Source of the DNA: Diphasiastrum complanatum
Taxonomy: Eukaryota > Streptophyta > Lycopodiopsida > Lycopodiales > Lycopodiaceae
NCBI GenBank assembly: GCA_029204225.1
Contig: CM055103.1
Location: 7,458,866-7,522,865 of the forward strand
DNA length: 64,000 bases
Direction: 5' to 3'
Shown: one piece after another, positions 44,721 through 54,828 of the stretch
Layout of the letters: each line of letters opens with the position of its first letter
How positions within the stretch are numbered: position 1 is the first letter of the stretch
The notes under the pieces: model-generated
Told to the model about the DNA's origin: nothing
Database searches by the model: none
Seen by the model: the letters and a program-made list of their open reading frames with translations, nothing else
Position numbers and translations under genes: made by a program

Positions 44721-45400
44721 GTAGGCAAGACACATCAATTTTTGAATCTTTTGGCTCATTTGAAATAGAGAGAACTAGGACCGTCATCTCCTCTTCCTCT
44801 TCGTGAATGTGAGCCTTGGGATCTCCATTGCTAGGTCTCATGTGCTATCTACATGAATCCATCCCTTTTCAGTCTTATGTAATCATTTTCTCATTTCTAA
44901 TGTGATTTCATGGAGATCCTTTTGTCTTTTGCTTCTTATGGAAATGCTATCTTGAATGCCTTGCTTGGCATCAAGATGATTAGTTGCACTTTCACTCACT
45001 TGAGAAACACATCCTTCATCATATAAAACATCCCTACTCACAATGATTATCTTCGTGATGGGATTGAAGACTATATATCCCTTAATAGATTCACTATATC
45101 GACCAAAGATACCTTTGATTGATGTAGCATCATCAATTTTTCTTGTTTCCAAATATTGGTGAACATGGCAAGGAGATCCAAAGATTTTCAAATATTTGAG
45201 ATTCGGCCTCTTACCATATAGAGCTTCATATGGTGGAATCCATTCAATGGCTTTGTTTGGCATCCTATTACATAGAAAACTAGCATATGTAATGGCTTCA
45301 CCCGGAAATGGTTTTGGGAGAGAGGCATCTAGCCTCAAGGCATTAGCACACTCACAAAGAGATCTATTTTTCCTCTCGGCCACTCCATTTTGTTGAGGGG
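44720..45400 (-). pseudogene. Copia integrase C-terminal half of unit K
   Basis: Frame 44883-45383 gives VAERKNRSLCECANALRLDASLPKPF, CNRMPNKAIEWIPPYEALYGKRPNLKYLKIFG and GYIVFNPITKIIIVSRDVLYDE. A stop near 44885 is followed in another frame by KAHIHEEEEEM and SISNEPKDSKI, the acidic linker to RT. It continues the integrase frame on the far side of solo LTR J. Confidence 0.82.
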
Positions 45401-45406
45401 CGTAAG

Positions 45407-46088
45407 TGTAAAAATTACAGCAAATAAGGATCCTAAAAAACTTGAAATGATGAGGGAAACAATAGATTATGATTTCATAAGATTAGCACAAGTTGAACCA
45501 TCAAAATCCATCAAAAATCTATGCTTGAACCTCACTAAATGGCCCAAATCCTTGAAGAAGGCTTCACACGTGTGAAAGTACGGCCTCCCACAGTCTGAGT
45601 ACTGTACACCAGACCTACATTCAATCCTATAATCATTAGTAATCACAAGTACTCAAACAATTACGAACATAGAGAGCAATTGCACCATTATGAGAGAAAA
45701 AACATGAAATTGCTTGATTGATTTTGGTGAGTTATCATCACCTATATATACATGATCCATCACGGTTTTGGGCAGGTATGAGTAGCCCTAAACCTATCCC
45801 TAATGCTAATTTTGGTGGATCTTTCATCCCTACCAAGTTAGGGTTGGAATCTTGGAGATCCCTCAACAATGCAAAAATTACCAAAAATAGCTCCTATTTT
45901 TTCTCCCTTGTATCTAAGCATAATTTGGACTCATTCCAAAGGTTCTAACACTTAGGTCTACTTGAGAACATCCTTATGAATGGAATCCTATGCTATTTGG
46001 CACGTGTGACAAGCCACATCATGACCATCTAACTATTTACAAGTCATATGACCAAAACTAGTCAAGCTAGAATTGTGAATTTTTAACA
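45407..46088 (-). repeat. Solo LTR J (D/E family) with TSD GTAAG
   Basis: 682 bp, same length and ends as the LTRs of D and E, lying in the minus direction. GTAAG occurs on both sides (45402-45406, 46089-46093), so it is a true insertion whose internal part was lost by LTR-LTR recombination. G-box palindrome at 45563-45576. Confidence 0.95.
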
Positions 46089-46093
46089 GTAAG

Positions 46094-46988
46094 GACAAGT
46101 TAGCTCTCTCTTAATGCCATTAGATTCACAAAACTCTATCATCTTATAGGAGATGTACTCTCCACCATTATCACTTCTTAATACTTTGATCTTAGTATTA
46201 AGTTGAACTTCAACTAGAGTTTTGAACCTCACAAATAAACCAAACGCCATACTCTTCATAGGCAATAGATTGATCCAAGCATATTTTGAATGATCATCTA
46301 TGAATGATACATAAATTTGTGCGCCTCCATTAGATTCATGAGAGAAGCTATGCACATACGAATGTACAATATCTAGAGGAGTGGAAGATTTTGAAAAAGG
46401 TAGCTTATGAGTCCTTGAGAGACTACAAGCCTCACATAACTTGCCACACTTTGACAAATTCTTGGGGAGGCTGAGAGCTGGCTCCTTTGACATCATGATC
46501 TCATGTTTAAATCCCTTTTCTATGCAAACTTCATTCCTCAAAATGGAACAAACGCCATGCTTGAAGTTGACATCCAAACCATTATCCATAAGTTGACCAA
46601 CACTTAGCAAGTTTTTGGTGATTGAAGATACATAAAGAACATTGTCTAGATCCATTCTTTCAGAAGATCCTAGACACAAAGGAATGGTTCCAACACCATT
46701 TATTCTACACTAATTATCACTTGTAATAAAGATAGACTTTTTAGCACCATTGAAAGAGAGTAGAGTAGAGAAATAGTACTTTTGGATAGTCATGTGGGAA
46801 CTAGCCCCACTATCAATCCACCATGATTCTCTTGAGTTTCTCTTGATAGTTGGTGAATATGTAGATGCCATCAAGGATGAGTCTCCTTCATCCTCCTCCT
46901 CGTCATGTGCAAGTTTTCCTTGTTTGCTCTCCATTTGTGCTTTTTTTTTTCTTGTAGCACTCAAATGAAAAATGCCCCTTCTTTCCAC
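46094..46988 (-). pseudogene. Copia protease and integrase N-half of unit K
   Basis: Frame 46710-46988 has WWIDSGASSHMTIQKYYF (protease active site) and ends at a TAA. Frame 46083-46679 carries LYVSSITKNLLSVGQLMDNG and CEACSLSRTHK. The HKRLGH half of the zinc site is lost in a gap after IEKGF. It then has IVHSYVHSFSHESNGG (first catalytic D changed to Y), FIDDHSKYAW, VLRSDNGGEYIS and RELTCPY just before solo LTR J. A broken catalytic residue plus stops show long decay. Confidence 0.85.
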
Positions 46989-47535
46989 AAAGCATTTAGC
47001 TTGGTAGTGGCTTTCATGCCATTTTCATTTGAACTTGAAGCTTGGTCCTCCTCCTTGGCCTCCTTGATTTGATTTTTTTTTACTCCCTTGGTCTTGTTTT
47101 TTCCTTTGAATGAGAATTTGGCTTTATCATCCCCATCATGCAAAGATAAGGAACTCATTCTACTCTTGGCATGTAGGATCCTACGCTCCTCGGCCCAAGC
47201 ACACTATGTAGCTTGCCAATAGAAGGTAAGACATCTTGGATGGCAAAGCTTTGAATCAAATTGGAGAACTCATCTCCTAGAACATTGAGGATCACTTGTA
47301 CAAGTTCATTATCAAGAATCTTATCTCCTATTTAAGCAAGTTCTTTATTAAGAGATTTGATTCTAAGAAAGATTTGATTTCTAAGCATGTGTACTGTAGA
47401 GGTATTATTGGATTCATAGATTGCCTTTAATGAATCCCATGCTTCTTTGGCCAAAGTACAAGAAGCTACCTCCTTTAGGAGAACATTACTAACATTTATT
47501 TTAATACAATGAGTGTTAGTCTTGTCTTCTTCTTA
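46940..47535 (-). pseudogene. gag: Copia gag C-part with zinc knuckle of unit K
   Basis: Reads IKINVSNVLLKEVASC, AWDSLKAIYESNNTSTVHMLRNQIF and LVQVILN, then a linker and LCGKKGHFSFECYKK (zinc knuckle, frameshifted relative to the protease frame). It has several stops. The N-terminal ~70 codons are missing at the joint with gypsy sequence. Confidence 0.72.
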
Positions 47536-48650
47536 TTAGTTACCTATGCAGGGGCAACCACCACGAGGAATAGAGGTTCTTTCCGATCTCTTACAAGCCC
47601 AAATCACCATGCCCTTCTACACGGCCGTCAAATTTTCCAAACCCTGGCGGGATGCCATATTGCAAAGCTCCCAACAACCTGATATACCAGATGAGTTGAG
47701 ACAACTGGAATACAACGAAGTGGTTCATAATGTAGATATGAACTTACTCATATTGGTGTTGCTAAAGGTAACAACATCACCTTACATATGCACTACAACA
47801 CCTATCCACCCATGCAAGCCATTCTCAATAGTGGCACATTGGAAAGGCCTAAGTACAAGTTATGAATGGCTGACCAAAGAATGACGATGCCTACCAGGTC
47901 ACATAAGAAATTTATTGATTAAAATTGTGGGTTTGAATTTCACCATAGAGTGTGTTGTAGTAGACTTTCATGATGAACCACACACCTATAAATTCCTTCT
48001 TGGAATGACTTGGTTAGAAATGGTCGGAGTAATTCAAGGCTGGAAGAAAAACAAGATAGTTTTTGACAACATAGACAGGAGATGTCACAGGGAAGATAAA
48101 GCCTGCACGAATTGAAGACAATTGGTTTTCAACTACCTATGATGACCCAGAAAGTGTCGATTCAACTATAAAGGGTCATTACATGCAAAGTATTGATATC
48201 ATTAACTGGGGTCATGCTTTAGTGACCATCGATTGTGTCAACGCTACTCTTTGTGAACAAGAAGTTCAGGAAGAGGATCCAGTTGATATAACTATAAACT
48301 CCACGGATGTCAACACTCTCATCCTGCCCTTATGTATGATAAATGCACTCCCTATTGAGTGGATACCTGAAAACACTTTTGCTACTGAAGTATCCACCAG
48401 TGAGGATGGCATTCTTATTTTGGGAGAAGATGAGTTATCTGACGACCAGCGAATCCGTTTGCTGGATTTAGAAAGATTAGGAAGACGTCATATACCAAAA
48501 GAGATTAAACTTCCTTCACCATTGGCTCATGTACAACATTCACAACTAATAATTTTCTCGTGTATACAGGCCAAAGTTAAAAGTCTATCAATGGGAAGGC
48601 CACAATGATGAAATCATAAGCACCATTGATGAAGACTTAGTTCGAGAAAA
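47536..48650 (+). pseudogene. Gypsy unit L: gag/protease region
   Basis: Plus-strand frames 47546-47884, 47915-48115 and 48183-48608. The second has IVGLNFTIECVVVDFHDEPHTYKFLLGMTWL, the C-terminal half of a gypsy retropepsin (LLG-x-x-WL). The third, DDQRIRLLDLERLGRRHIPKE, fits the spacer before RT. Frames are broken by stops. L is interrupted at about 48650 by a minus-strand copia fragment and resumes at about 49090. Confidence 0.6.
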
Positions 48651-49090
48651 AACACAAAAAAATCCATGCATGCCTACTACTACAAATATTAGATCCAAGT
48701 GTATCTTGTACAACCATCTATGAAGGTTACATACATCAAAGCACCACCATTAGATTCATGTGAAAATGAATGAACATCCGAGTGTATAAGATCAATAGGA
48801 GAGGTAGATCTAGTCAAAGATCTCTTGAATGGTTGCTTATGTGGCTTGGAAAGACCACAAGGTTGCACTTGGAAATGGATTTGGGAAGCCCGAGTGCTAG
48901 CCCCTTAGAAATCATGGACTCCATTGCTTGATAGTTAGGATGGCCTAACCTCTTGTGCTATAACTCCACTTGAGATAACTCCTCCTTTGCCATGTTCACA
49001 CTTCCAATGACAACATTAGCATCCAACTTGAACAATCTGCCTTGCTTAATGCCACTAGCAAACATCTCGCATTCTAAAAAACAAAACAAA
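48650..49090 (-). pseudogene. Copia fragment P (GAG-pre-integrase to integrase start)
   Basis: The minus-strand frame gives MFASGIKQGRLFKLDANVVIGSVNMAKEE, then after a stop HKRLGHPNYQAMESMISKGLALGLPKSISK (first half of the HHCC site), then frameshifts. No LTR or PBS is linked. It lies inside gypsy unit L. Confidence 0.65.
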
Positions 49091-49900
49091 GGTTGATGTA
49101 AGATTGACTGATAAGCAATTCCAAATGCACGAAAAGCTGAAACAGCCAATCAAACCTTTGGTAAAAAACCAAAAAAAATCCTAGTCAAGCTTCATCATCT
49201 ACAAGCCAACGTGTGGAGGACATTTCTAAGATCCCACCAGAGATAGTTGATGATCCACTATATGATGTTCCACAACACTTTAAGGATTACACTATCGATG
49301 ATGTGATCATCAGTATGGTAAAACAGAAACGGGAACCTCAACCTCCATCAACTTCTTTTGAGGGACCTGCAAAGACAATACCTCTAAATTTGAAGGATAG
49401 TGATGAAGACATAGATCGTTTCATGCACGTAGGAGCCCACCTGAATCCAACCCAATTGCGTGATTTGGAAAAGTTATTGCGCAAATACAAAGATGTGTTT
49501 GCATGGAGTTATAAAGAAATGAAGGGAGTTCCTCCTCACGTTGTAGTGCATACAATCCCATTATAGGAGGGTGCAATACCTGTGAGAGCGAAATCCTATC
49601 ACACCAACCCTACCTATCAAGAGAAGATAAGAGAAGACATTCAGAAGCTTCTCAATGCTGGTTTCATCTATGAAATCAAGCACACCAGTTGGGTATCACC
49701 AATTGTGGTGGTACCAAAGTTGAGTATCGCCAATTGTGGTGGTACCAAAGAAAAATGGTAAACTCCATATGTGCGTGGATTTAAAGAAGCTTAATGACCA
49801 AACAGAGAAAGATCACTTTCATTACCTCTAGCCACACAAATCCTTGAAGATATGGCAGAAGCAGAAGCTTTTAGCTTCTTGGATGGTTTTAGTGGCTACT
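49091..49900 (+). pseudogene. Gypsy unit L: RT N-terminal part
   Basis: Frame 49213-49566 leads with LNPTQLRDLEKLLRKYKDVFAWSYKEMKGV, the classic entry to gypsy RT. After a stop it continues with YQEKIREDIQKLLNAGFIYEIKHTSWVSPIVVVPK and, in a shifted frame, KNGKLHMCVDLKKLND. A ~31-bp tandem duplication (about 49687-49750) repeats the SPIVVVPK-coding stretch. It ends at FSFLDGFSGY near 49900, where copia sequence begins on the other strand, so the YxDD box is missing. Confidence 0.75.
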
Positions 49901-50028
49901 TCGATACCTGTGACAACATCCCACAACTCGTTTGCGATTAGCAAGATCTTCATCTTAAATTTCCACAGATAGTAATTGGATCCATTCAGCTCGTCTACGA
50001 TGAGACCGCCTTTACTCTGAGAATCCAT
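49900..50028 (-). pseudogene. gag: Copia unit M: gag N-terminus
   Basis: Starts at the ATG at 50028 and reads IVDELNGSNYYLWKFKMKILLIANELWDVVTG, the same DUF4219-like type as unit G. It is cut at about 49900 by the gypsy RT joint. A leader (50029-50202) and PBS-like sites follow on the 5' side. Confidence 0.65.
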
Positions 50029-50202
50029 CTGGAACTTTAGTCTGTCATTAAATCGATGACGTTAAGAATGAGGTCGTATTGTGCTACAATTGAAAATCAA
50101 TTATCTGATACTGAAATTTGATACCACAAATTGAAGAATATGATAACGTGAAAAGTATCTAATGATATCGATTTGATATTGTGAAAGACATCAAGTATTA
50201 GA

Positions 50203-50255
50203 GCTCTGATATAACAGAAAATGCTCTAATATCATGTTGGCATGCTCTGATACTG
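50203..50255 (-). promoter_or_regulatory. Three degenerate primer binding sites in tandem (unit M)
   Basis: GCTCTGATATAA (50203-50214), GCTCTAATATCA (50223-50234) and GCTCTGATACTG (50244-50255) are PBS-like on the minus strand, 20-21 bp apart. The last abuts a TG that starts LTR-like sequence. Confidence 0.5.
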
Positions 50256-51215
50256 TGTTGGAAAGAGGGAGGTGAAGTGAGTCGGTTCAAGAAGTCGAAG
50301 ACTATGAGCGACTTATTGAGCGCAGCGGAAATTAGCCTTCTTTCCTAATGCATGACTACGCCTATCAATATTGAACAAAGCATAATGACAGAAGTCACGT
50401 TCAACCTTTTAGTAACCAACTTTGAAATCGTTAGCACTAGTGATTTATAGCCAAAGAATGACGTATTGAATTTATCGGACAAAACAATAGGAGATTTATC
50501 AGTTACAAATAATCATAGAGATGCATACATATTGATATGATATTGAACGCAATAAGAAGAGTAGATTGATTCAGTAAGTAGGATGTACAAATTAGATGAT
50601 GAGAGCACAAGACAATTGAGCGTAGAGACAATTAAGGGAAGAGACCACATACTCTAAGCTATCTCTGAGTAATTGGAAACTCTGTCTGATGCACTTCCGC
50701 TGATAAGCAGTAAGCACGAATAACAATACTGAGAGCTCTAAGCTAAGATAGAAACTAAGCTAGAGAGACTGAGCTAATGAAGTGTTTGATGATCAACTAT
50801 TTATACTAAGCAATAATGCGTATCCAGTAGCAAAACTATTAGGTTGCAGATCGCAATAGCCAATTGGCTAGAATGCGCTGGCATCCATCTAGTTAGGACT
50901 TTCCAAAAATTTAATTGCAAAATGGTTAGGGCAAGTGGATAGCTTCATAGCAAGTGGAACAATAACTGTTTTTCATCGACATGGCCAAAGTCTTCGACTT
51001 TCGTCGGGGACGTCGATATGTCGGAGCCACCTGTTGAGCAATTCCCGAGTATTTATGCAGATTGTATAGAAACACAAATAAAAGTGCAGAACTATTACAT
51101 ATTTAATTTGAGTTGTACATTTAACAAGTGCTTAGAAAACGGGTTTGTGACAAGGAAACACGTTATATGGGCATCAAAAACAAGTAGAAAATTGAGATAT
51201 GAACTCTCCTAGTGA
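50256..51215 (-). repeat. Probable 5' LTR remnant of copia unit M
   Basis: Begins TGTTGGAAAG after the PBS-like site, contains TCGA-rich words like those of the G LTR (for example near 50990), and has no gene. The far end is not defined. Confidence 0.4.
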
Positions 51216-53483
51216 TCTTTGGGATCAAATTGATTTGATCTCAAGGATCGAATTCAAGGTTCACGACCCATTTTTTTCTTGTCTATTGTTTTTCCCCATC
51301 ATATATTTTCTTGTCACAAGTAGCTATATATAATTATCATAAATGGAAAAACAAAAAAAAAAAACTTCATAGATTGTGAAATTAAATAGCGAACAACTTG
51401 ACAAATACAACTACCTAATAGCACATTTTATAACAATCCATTAATTTTTATATATTTTATTGTCTTGTATCTAGATGAAAACGAGTTTGGCTAAGATGAA
51501 TTGTCAAACATCATCACCTTAAGTAGAGTATGTACTAGTTTGTAGAGATGAGCATTTCATATTGCATCATAGTTTCTCGAGCTTTTCTGGGCATGCTCAT
51601 TGTTTTCCATTGATATTATCTACATATTTACGAAGTTTACATGAAACATAAAAAATAATCAATCAATTTGCATTAATACTTTGACGATTTCAACACTTTT
51701 GGCTATTCAATATTCAGTGACAAACAAAGAGGGCAAATTTTCACTGATTTGTATAAAGAAAGAGTATATTGCAACATCAAATTGCCAATGTAGTACATGA
51801 AAGCTTTTTTTTAGTCATTTGTTTTTTTAGTGATGTAAATGTGTGACTTTGAGATATATGATGTCTCTTAACATTGTTGTTTCAAACGCTAATATTTCAT
51901 GCAATGGGAATTATTTGGCATGTTTCCTAGACTCTGTTAAAACTCATCATATTTTTGTATTGTTTTAGAAAATATGGACACGCAAGATAATGTGTAAAAC
52001 CAAAAGCAACTTAGAACAAACTGAAAAGGGCGCGGGGGGGGGGGGGGGGGGTCGTGTTTAAGCCACAAATTTTCAGCCAGAATTTGAAATCTCATTAGAA
52101 AACGCCTTTTATAAAATTTGATAATACTTGCATAGAGACTATTCTATTACAAGCATGTTTTTATAGCTTGTCTAAAATTCAATAATAGTTGTACAACAAA
52201 CTATTTAGATATTAGCGTGCTTTGGAAGACACTAAACATTAAATAGAATTACTATGAAAATTGAAGTTACTATCCAACATTCTTGTAAGGGATATTTATG
52301 AATTCAAGTACAACATCATAAATGGCATTAGTGCAAGCTCAAAAAAACATAGTTTTAAGCAAAAGCGTATGATAATCAAATTATCACAAAGTGTGCAAAA
52401 TAAAAAAGAACAAGTGGATATTTGAGAAATATCTCAAGCCCTTGCATTACTTCATTGTGCTTGCATATGCTTTGAACATTGACGCCATATGCAAGTCACG
52501 TCTTGATTCAACTAAGCTAGATAACATGATATTCTATGACCCACAAACCTCATGTGGAAGATTGTTGGGAATGAAGAATTACCTACGGTACAACACTTCT
52601 CGCCCATTTATTTTTTGAGTAAACCTTGAATTGTTCTTCTGTTCTCAAAAGCACAAATAATATCGTTTAAGAATACAGAGAACTCAATGACTTTTTATAA
52701 GATTTCCTATTCAAAGTCGTAACAATATGCACGTTTTCAATAACTTAAAAGAAAAGAAATAGCACAACTTTTATGAAGATCACAAACCAATATGAAAATG
52801 CCCTTCAAGTTTGGTATTAGGCTTGAGGTACGATATGTCTAGTAACCTAAAATTTAAGCTTCAACCTCAGCATCTTTCTACTCCTACATGTTAGTAAAAT
52901 CATGTCGTAAGGGTTGATAAGGTATGAACAAGCTTCTAACATTTTGATCTCACATATATTTTGCCATCATATATGCAACCATTTGAAGTGGCTCAACTTG
53001 TCTTCATGCAACAATGTGTTTCCTAGTTGCTTACACTCAAAGTTTTATCAATCAGTCTTCATGTATGCAATTTGTTTTTTTGATTCTATATAGGTTGTAG
53101 ACAATTATTTGAGCAAGAGGTGGTTTCGATGTTTGTGGGATAGTTTTGGAAAGTTTTGTAGTGTTACTTTGACAATACCTGATTGGAAGGTTTTATTTTA
53201 AGATTGTTAAGTAAGTAGTTGGTAAATTTCAATTGAACGAGCCTTTAGGTGTTTTTGTTAGATTTGGCAATCTACTTCATTTAAAGTGGTGTTGAAGACG
53301 TCGTATTCTTAAAACACATTAATTGATTATAGACTTCAGCGAAATCCATTTTTGGAAATGCACTTGAGACTTAAGGGCTAAAACATCATATTCTTCCTCT
53401 TCAACAACTTATTAGAATGAATCATTAGGGGAAGAAAAGAAATCTAAAACCAACTACTTGTACAATTGAGCAAATAATTCCTA
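51216..53483. other. AT-rich intergenic region
   Basis: No credible gene or element ends. Contains an 18-G homopolymer (52034-52051). The few open frames are short and of AT-driven composition. Confidence 0.6.
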
Positions 53484-53491
53484 CCACGACT

Positions 53492-54215
53492 CATAGTTGC
53501 ACTGTGTTTCTGAAACACGTTTCAGAATCGCGTTCAAGAACGCGGTTCAGAAATGCGTTTCTGAAATTTTTGAAAAAATTCCATACACGTTTTTTTTTTC
53601 ATTTTTTTTTTGGGTTTTTTTTTTGGGGCAATATGGGTATCAAATGAAAGCTCTAATTAAGAGCATAATTACTATTAATTTGCCGACTGTTTCAGGTGCA
53701 GGATGGTCCAGTTCAGGTGCATTAATCCATGTTGAGTTCTGTCAAGGATAAAATTTCAAAACTAACCTCTAGCATGTCCGTTACGATCACATATGGTCCC
53801 AATAAGTATGTTTTTGCTCAGGGAGTTGGGGCCAAGTCATGAAGAGGCCTTACCGTCGGGGCTGGGGTCTACCGGCAGCCCCCGGACCCTACCGTTGGGG
53901 GGCGTTGCCCCCCAAACCCCCTATCGGGGGGCTACAGCCCCCCGGACCCCCTGTTTCTCGGGGGGCTACGTAGCCCCCCGAACCCCTTGAGCATTTATTG
54001 AAAACCAGAACAAATAACAACCAAATAGCTATTTAAAATAACATTTGTTTGTGCCCCATCTACTGCACTTCTGAGAGGCAAAACGTTGGTTTGACCATGG
54101 ATCCCCTAAAAAAATTTCAATCCTAAGCTATTTTTCTGAAAAAAAAAAAAATTGCGATTCTGGGTATAGGAACGCGTTTCTCAGAAACGCGTTTCTGCGT
54201 TTCTGTGCAACTATG
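53492..54215. mobile_element. hAT-type MITE (724 bp) with 8-bp TSD
   Basis: Terminal inverted repeats CATAGTTGCAC / GTGCAACTATG followed by short GTTTCTGAAAC-type palindromes. Exact 8-bp target duplication CCACGACT at 53484-53491 and 54216-54223, the length typical of hAT transposons. No transposase frame. The centre (53820-53990) is very GC-rich with three stem-loops, including a perfect 24-bp palindrome (53958-53981). Confidence 0.85.
53897..53981. repeat. Three GC-rich stem-loops inside the MITE
   Basis: GGGGGGCGTTGCCCCCC (53897-53913), CGGGGGGCTACAGCCCCCCG (53925-53944) and a palindrome centred on CTACGTAG with GGGGGG/CCCCCC arms (53958-53981). They are much more GC-rich than all surrounding DNA. 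Confidence 0.85.
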
Positions 54216-54223
54216 CCACGACT

Positions 54224-54780
54224 TAAATTGAGCCAACAATCCGAGCTAAATATTGTTTTTTCCAATCAAGGGGGACATTATGCTTGAGAATAACACAATT
54301 GCTATTTTATTTACTACGTAATGCCTTGTGCTCAGGTGTCCTTTGTATTTCGGGACCACCTCCAGGAGCATAATGTCCATCCAATTTTCTCTCTCATAGG
54401 AATGCACTTTCTCTCTCCTCTCTCCGGTGGAATGTGCATGTGCTATGTGGCAGTCCGTCGTTGGCTGTCCACATCCACATTCCACCACAAACGTAACAAA
54501 TTTGCGAAAAACAATGGCAAAAAATCAAGAAAAAAAAAAAAACTGGCCCACGCGTACGGCCGTACCGCCAAAAAAAAAAAAAAAAAAACAAACCTTCGCA
54601 CAATGGCATTACATAGAGGAAGGCCCGAAGCCTTCCTTGCTGGTCGGGGCCTGCCCTCGGGCTCCTGCCCTCCCAGCAAGGAAAACCCAACCCCCCCCCC
54701 ACCCCCCCCTAATCTTCTAACTACAAGACCTTATGCATTGGAAACTCTAAGTATTGTCTTTATGATCTTCATGCTTGAAG
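54224..54780. other. 3' flank of the carbonic anhydrase gene, low complexity
   Basis: Contains an inverted repeat GGACATTATGCT...AGCATAATGTCC (about 54271-54377), A-runs (54531-54541, 54571-54588), a GTACGGCCGTAC palindrome and a C-run with a CCTTGCTGG/CCAGCAAGG hairpin (54630-54680). No gene is seen. The terminal exon of the neighbouring gene may lie here but could not be placed. Confidence 0.5.
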
Positions 54781-54828
54781 TTAACTAATCACTTTATAGC
54801 GTACTAACAGAAAGATTCGAATGCGTAC

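Larger units (their letters stand above)
44720..47535 (-). mobile_element. Copia unit K (gag C-part, protease, integrase), no LTRs, interrupted by solo LTR J
   Basis: Minus-strand copia internal region from gag (47160-47535) through protease and integrase to the linker before RT (about 44720). Both ends are truncated: gag begins abruptly next to gypsy sequence at about 47536, and RT is absent. Its integrase is interrupted at the CPY-PQQNG joint by a 682-bp solo LTR with TSD. Confidence 0.8.

Noticed and set aside
54394-54720. Overlapping frames on both strands near the C-run
   Set aside because: Composition-driven (A-runs, C-runs, hairpin). No family similarity.
54735-54790. Last exon of the carbonic anhydrase gene
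   Set aside because: A DNT-like string resembles the family C-terminus, but the intron would be under 50 bp and a stop follows at once. Left unassigned.
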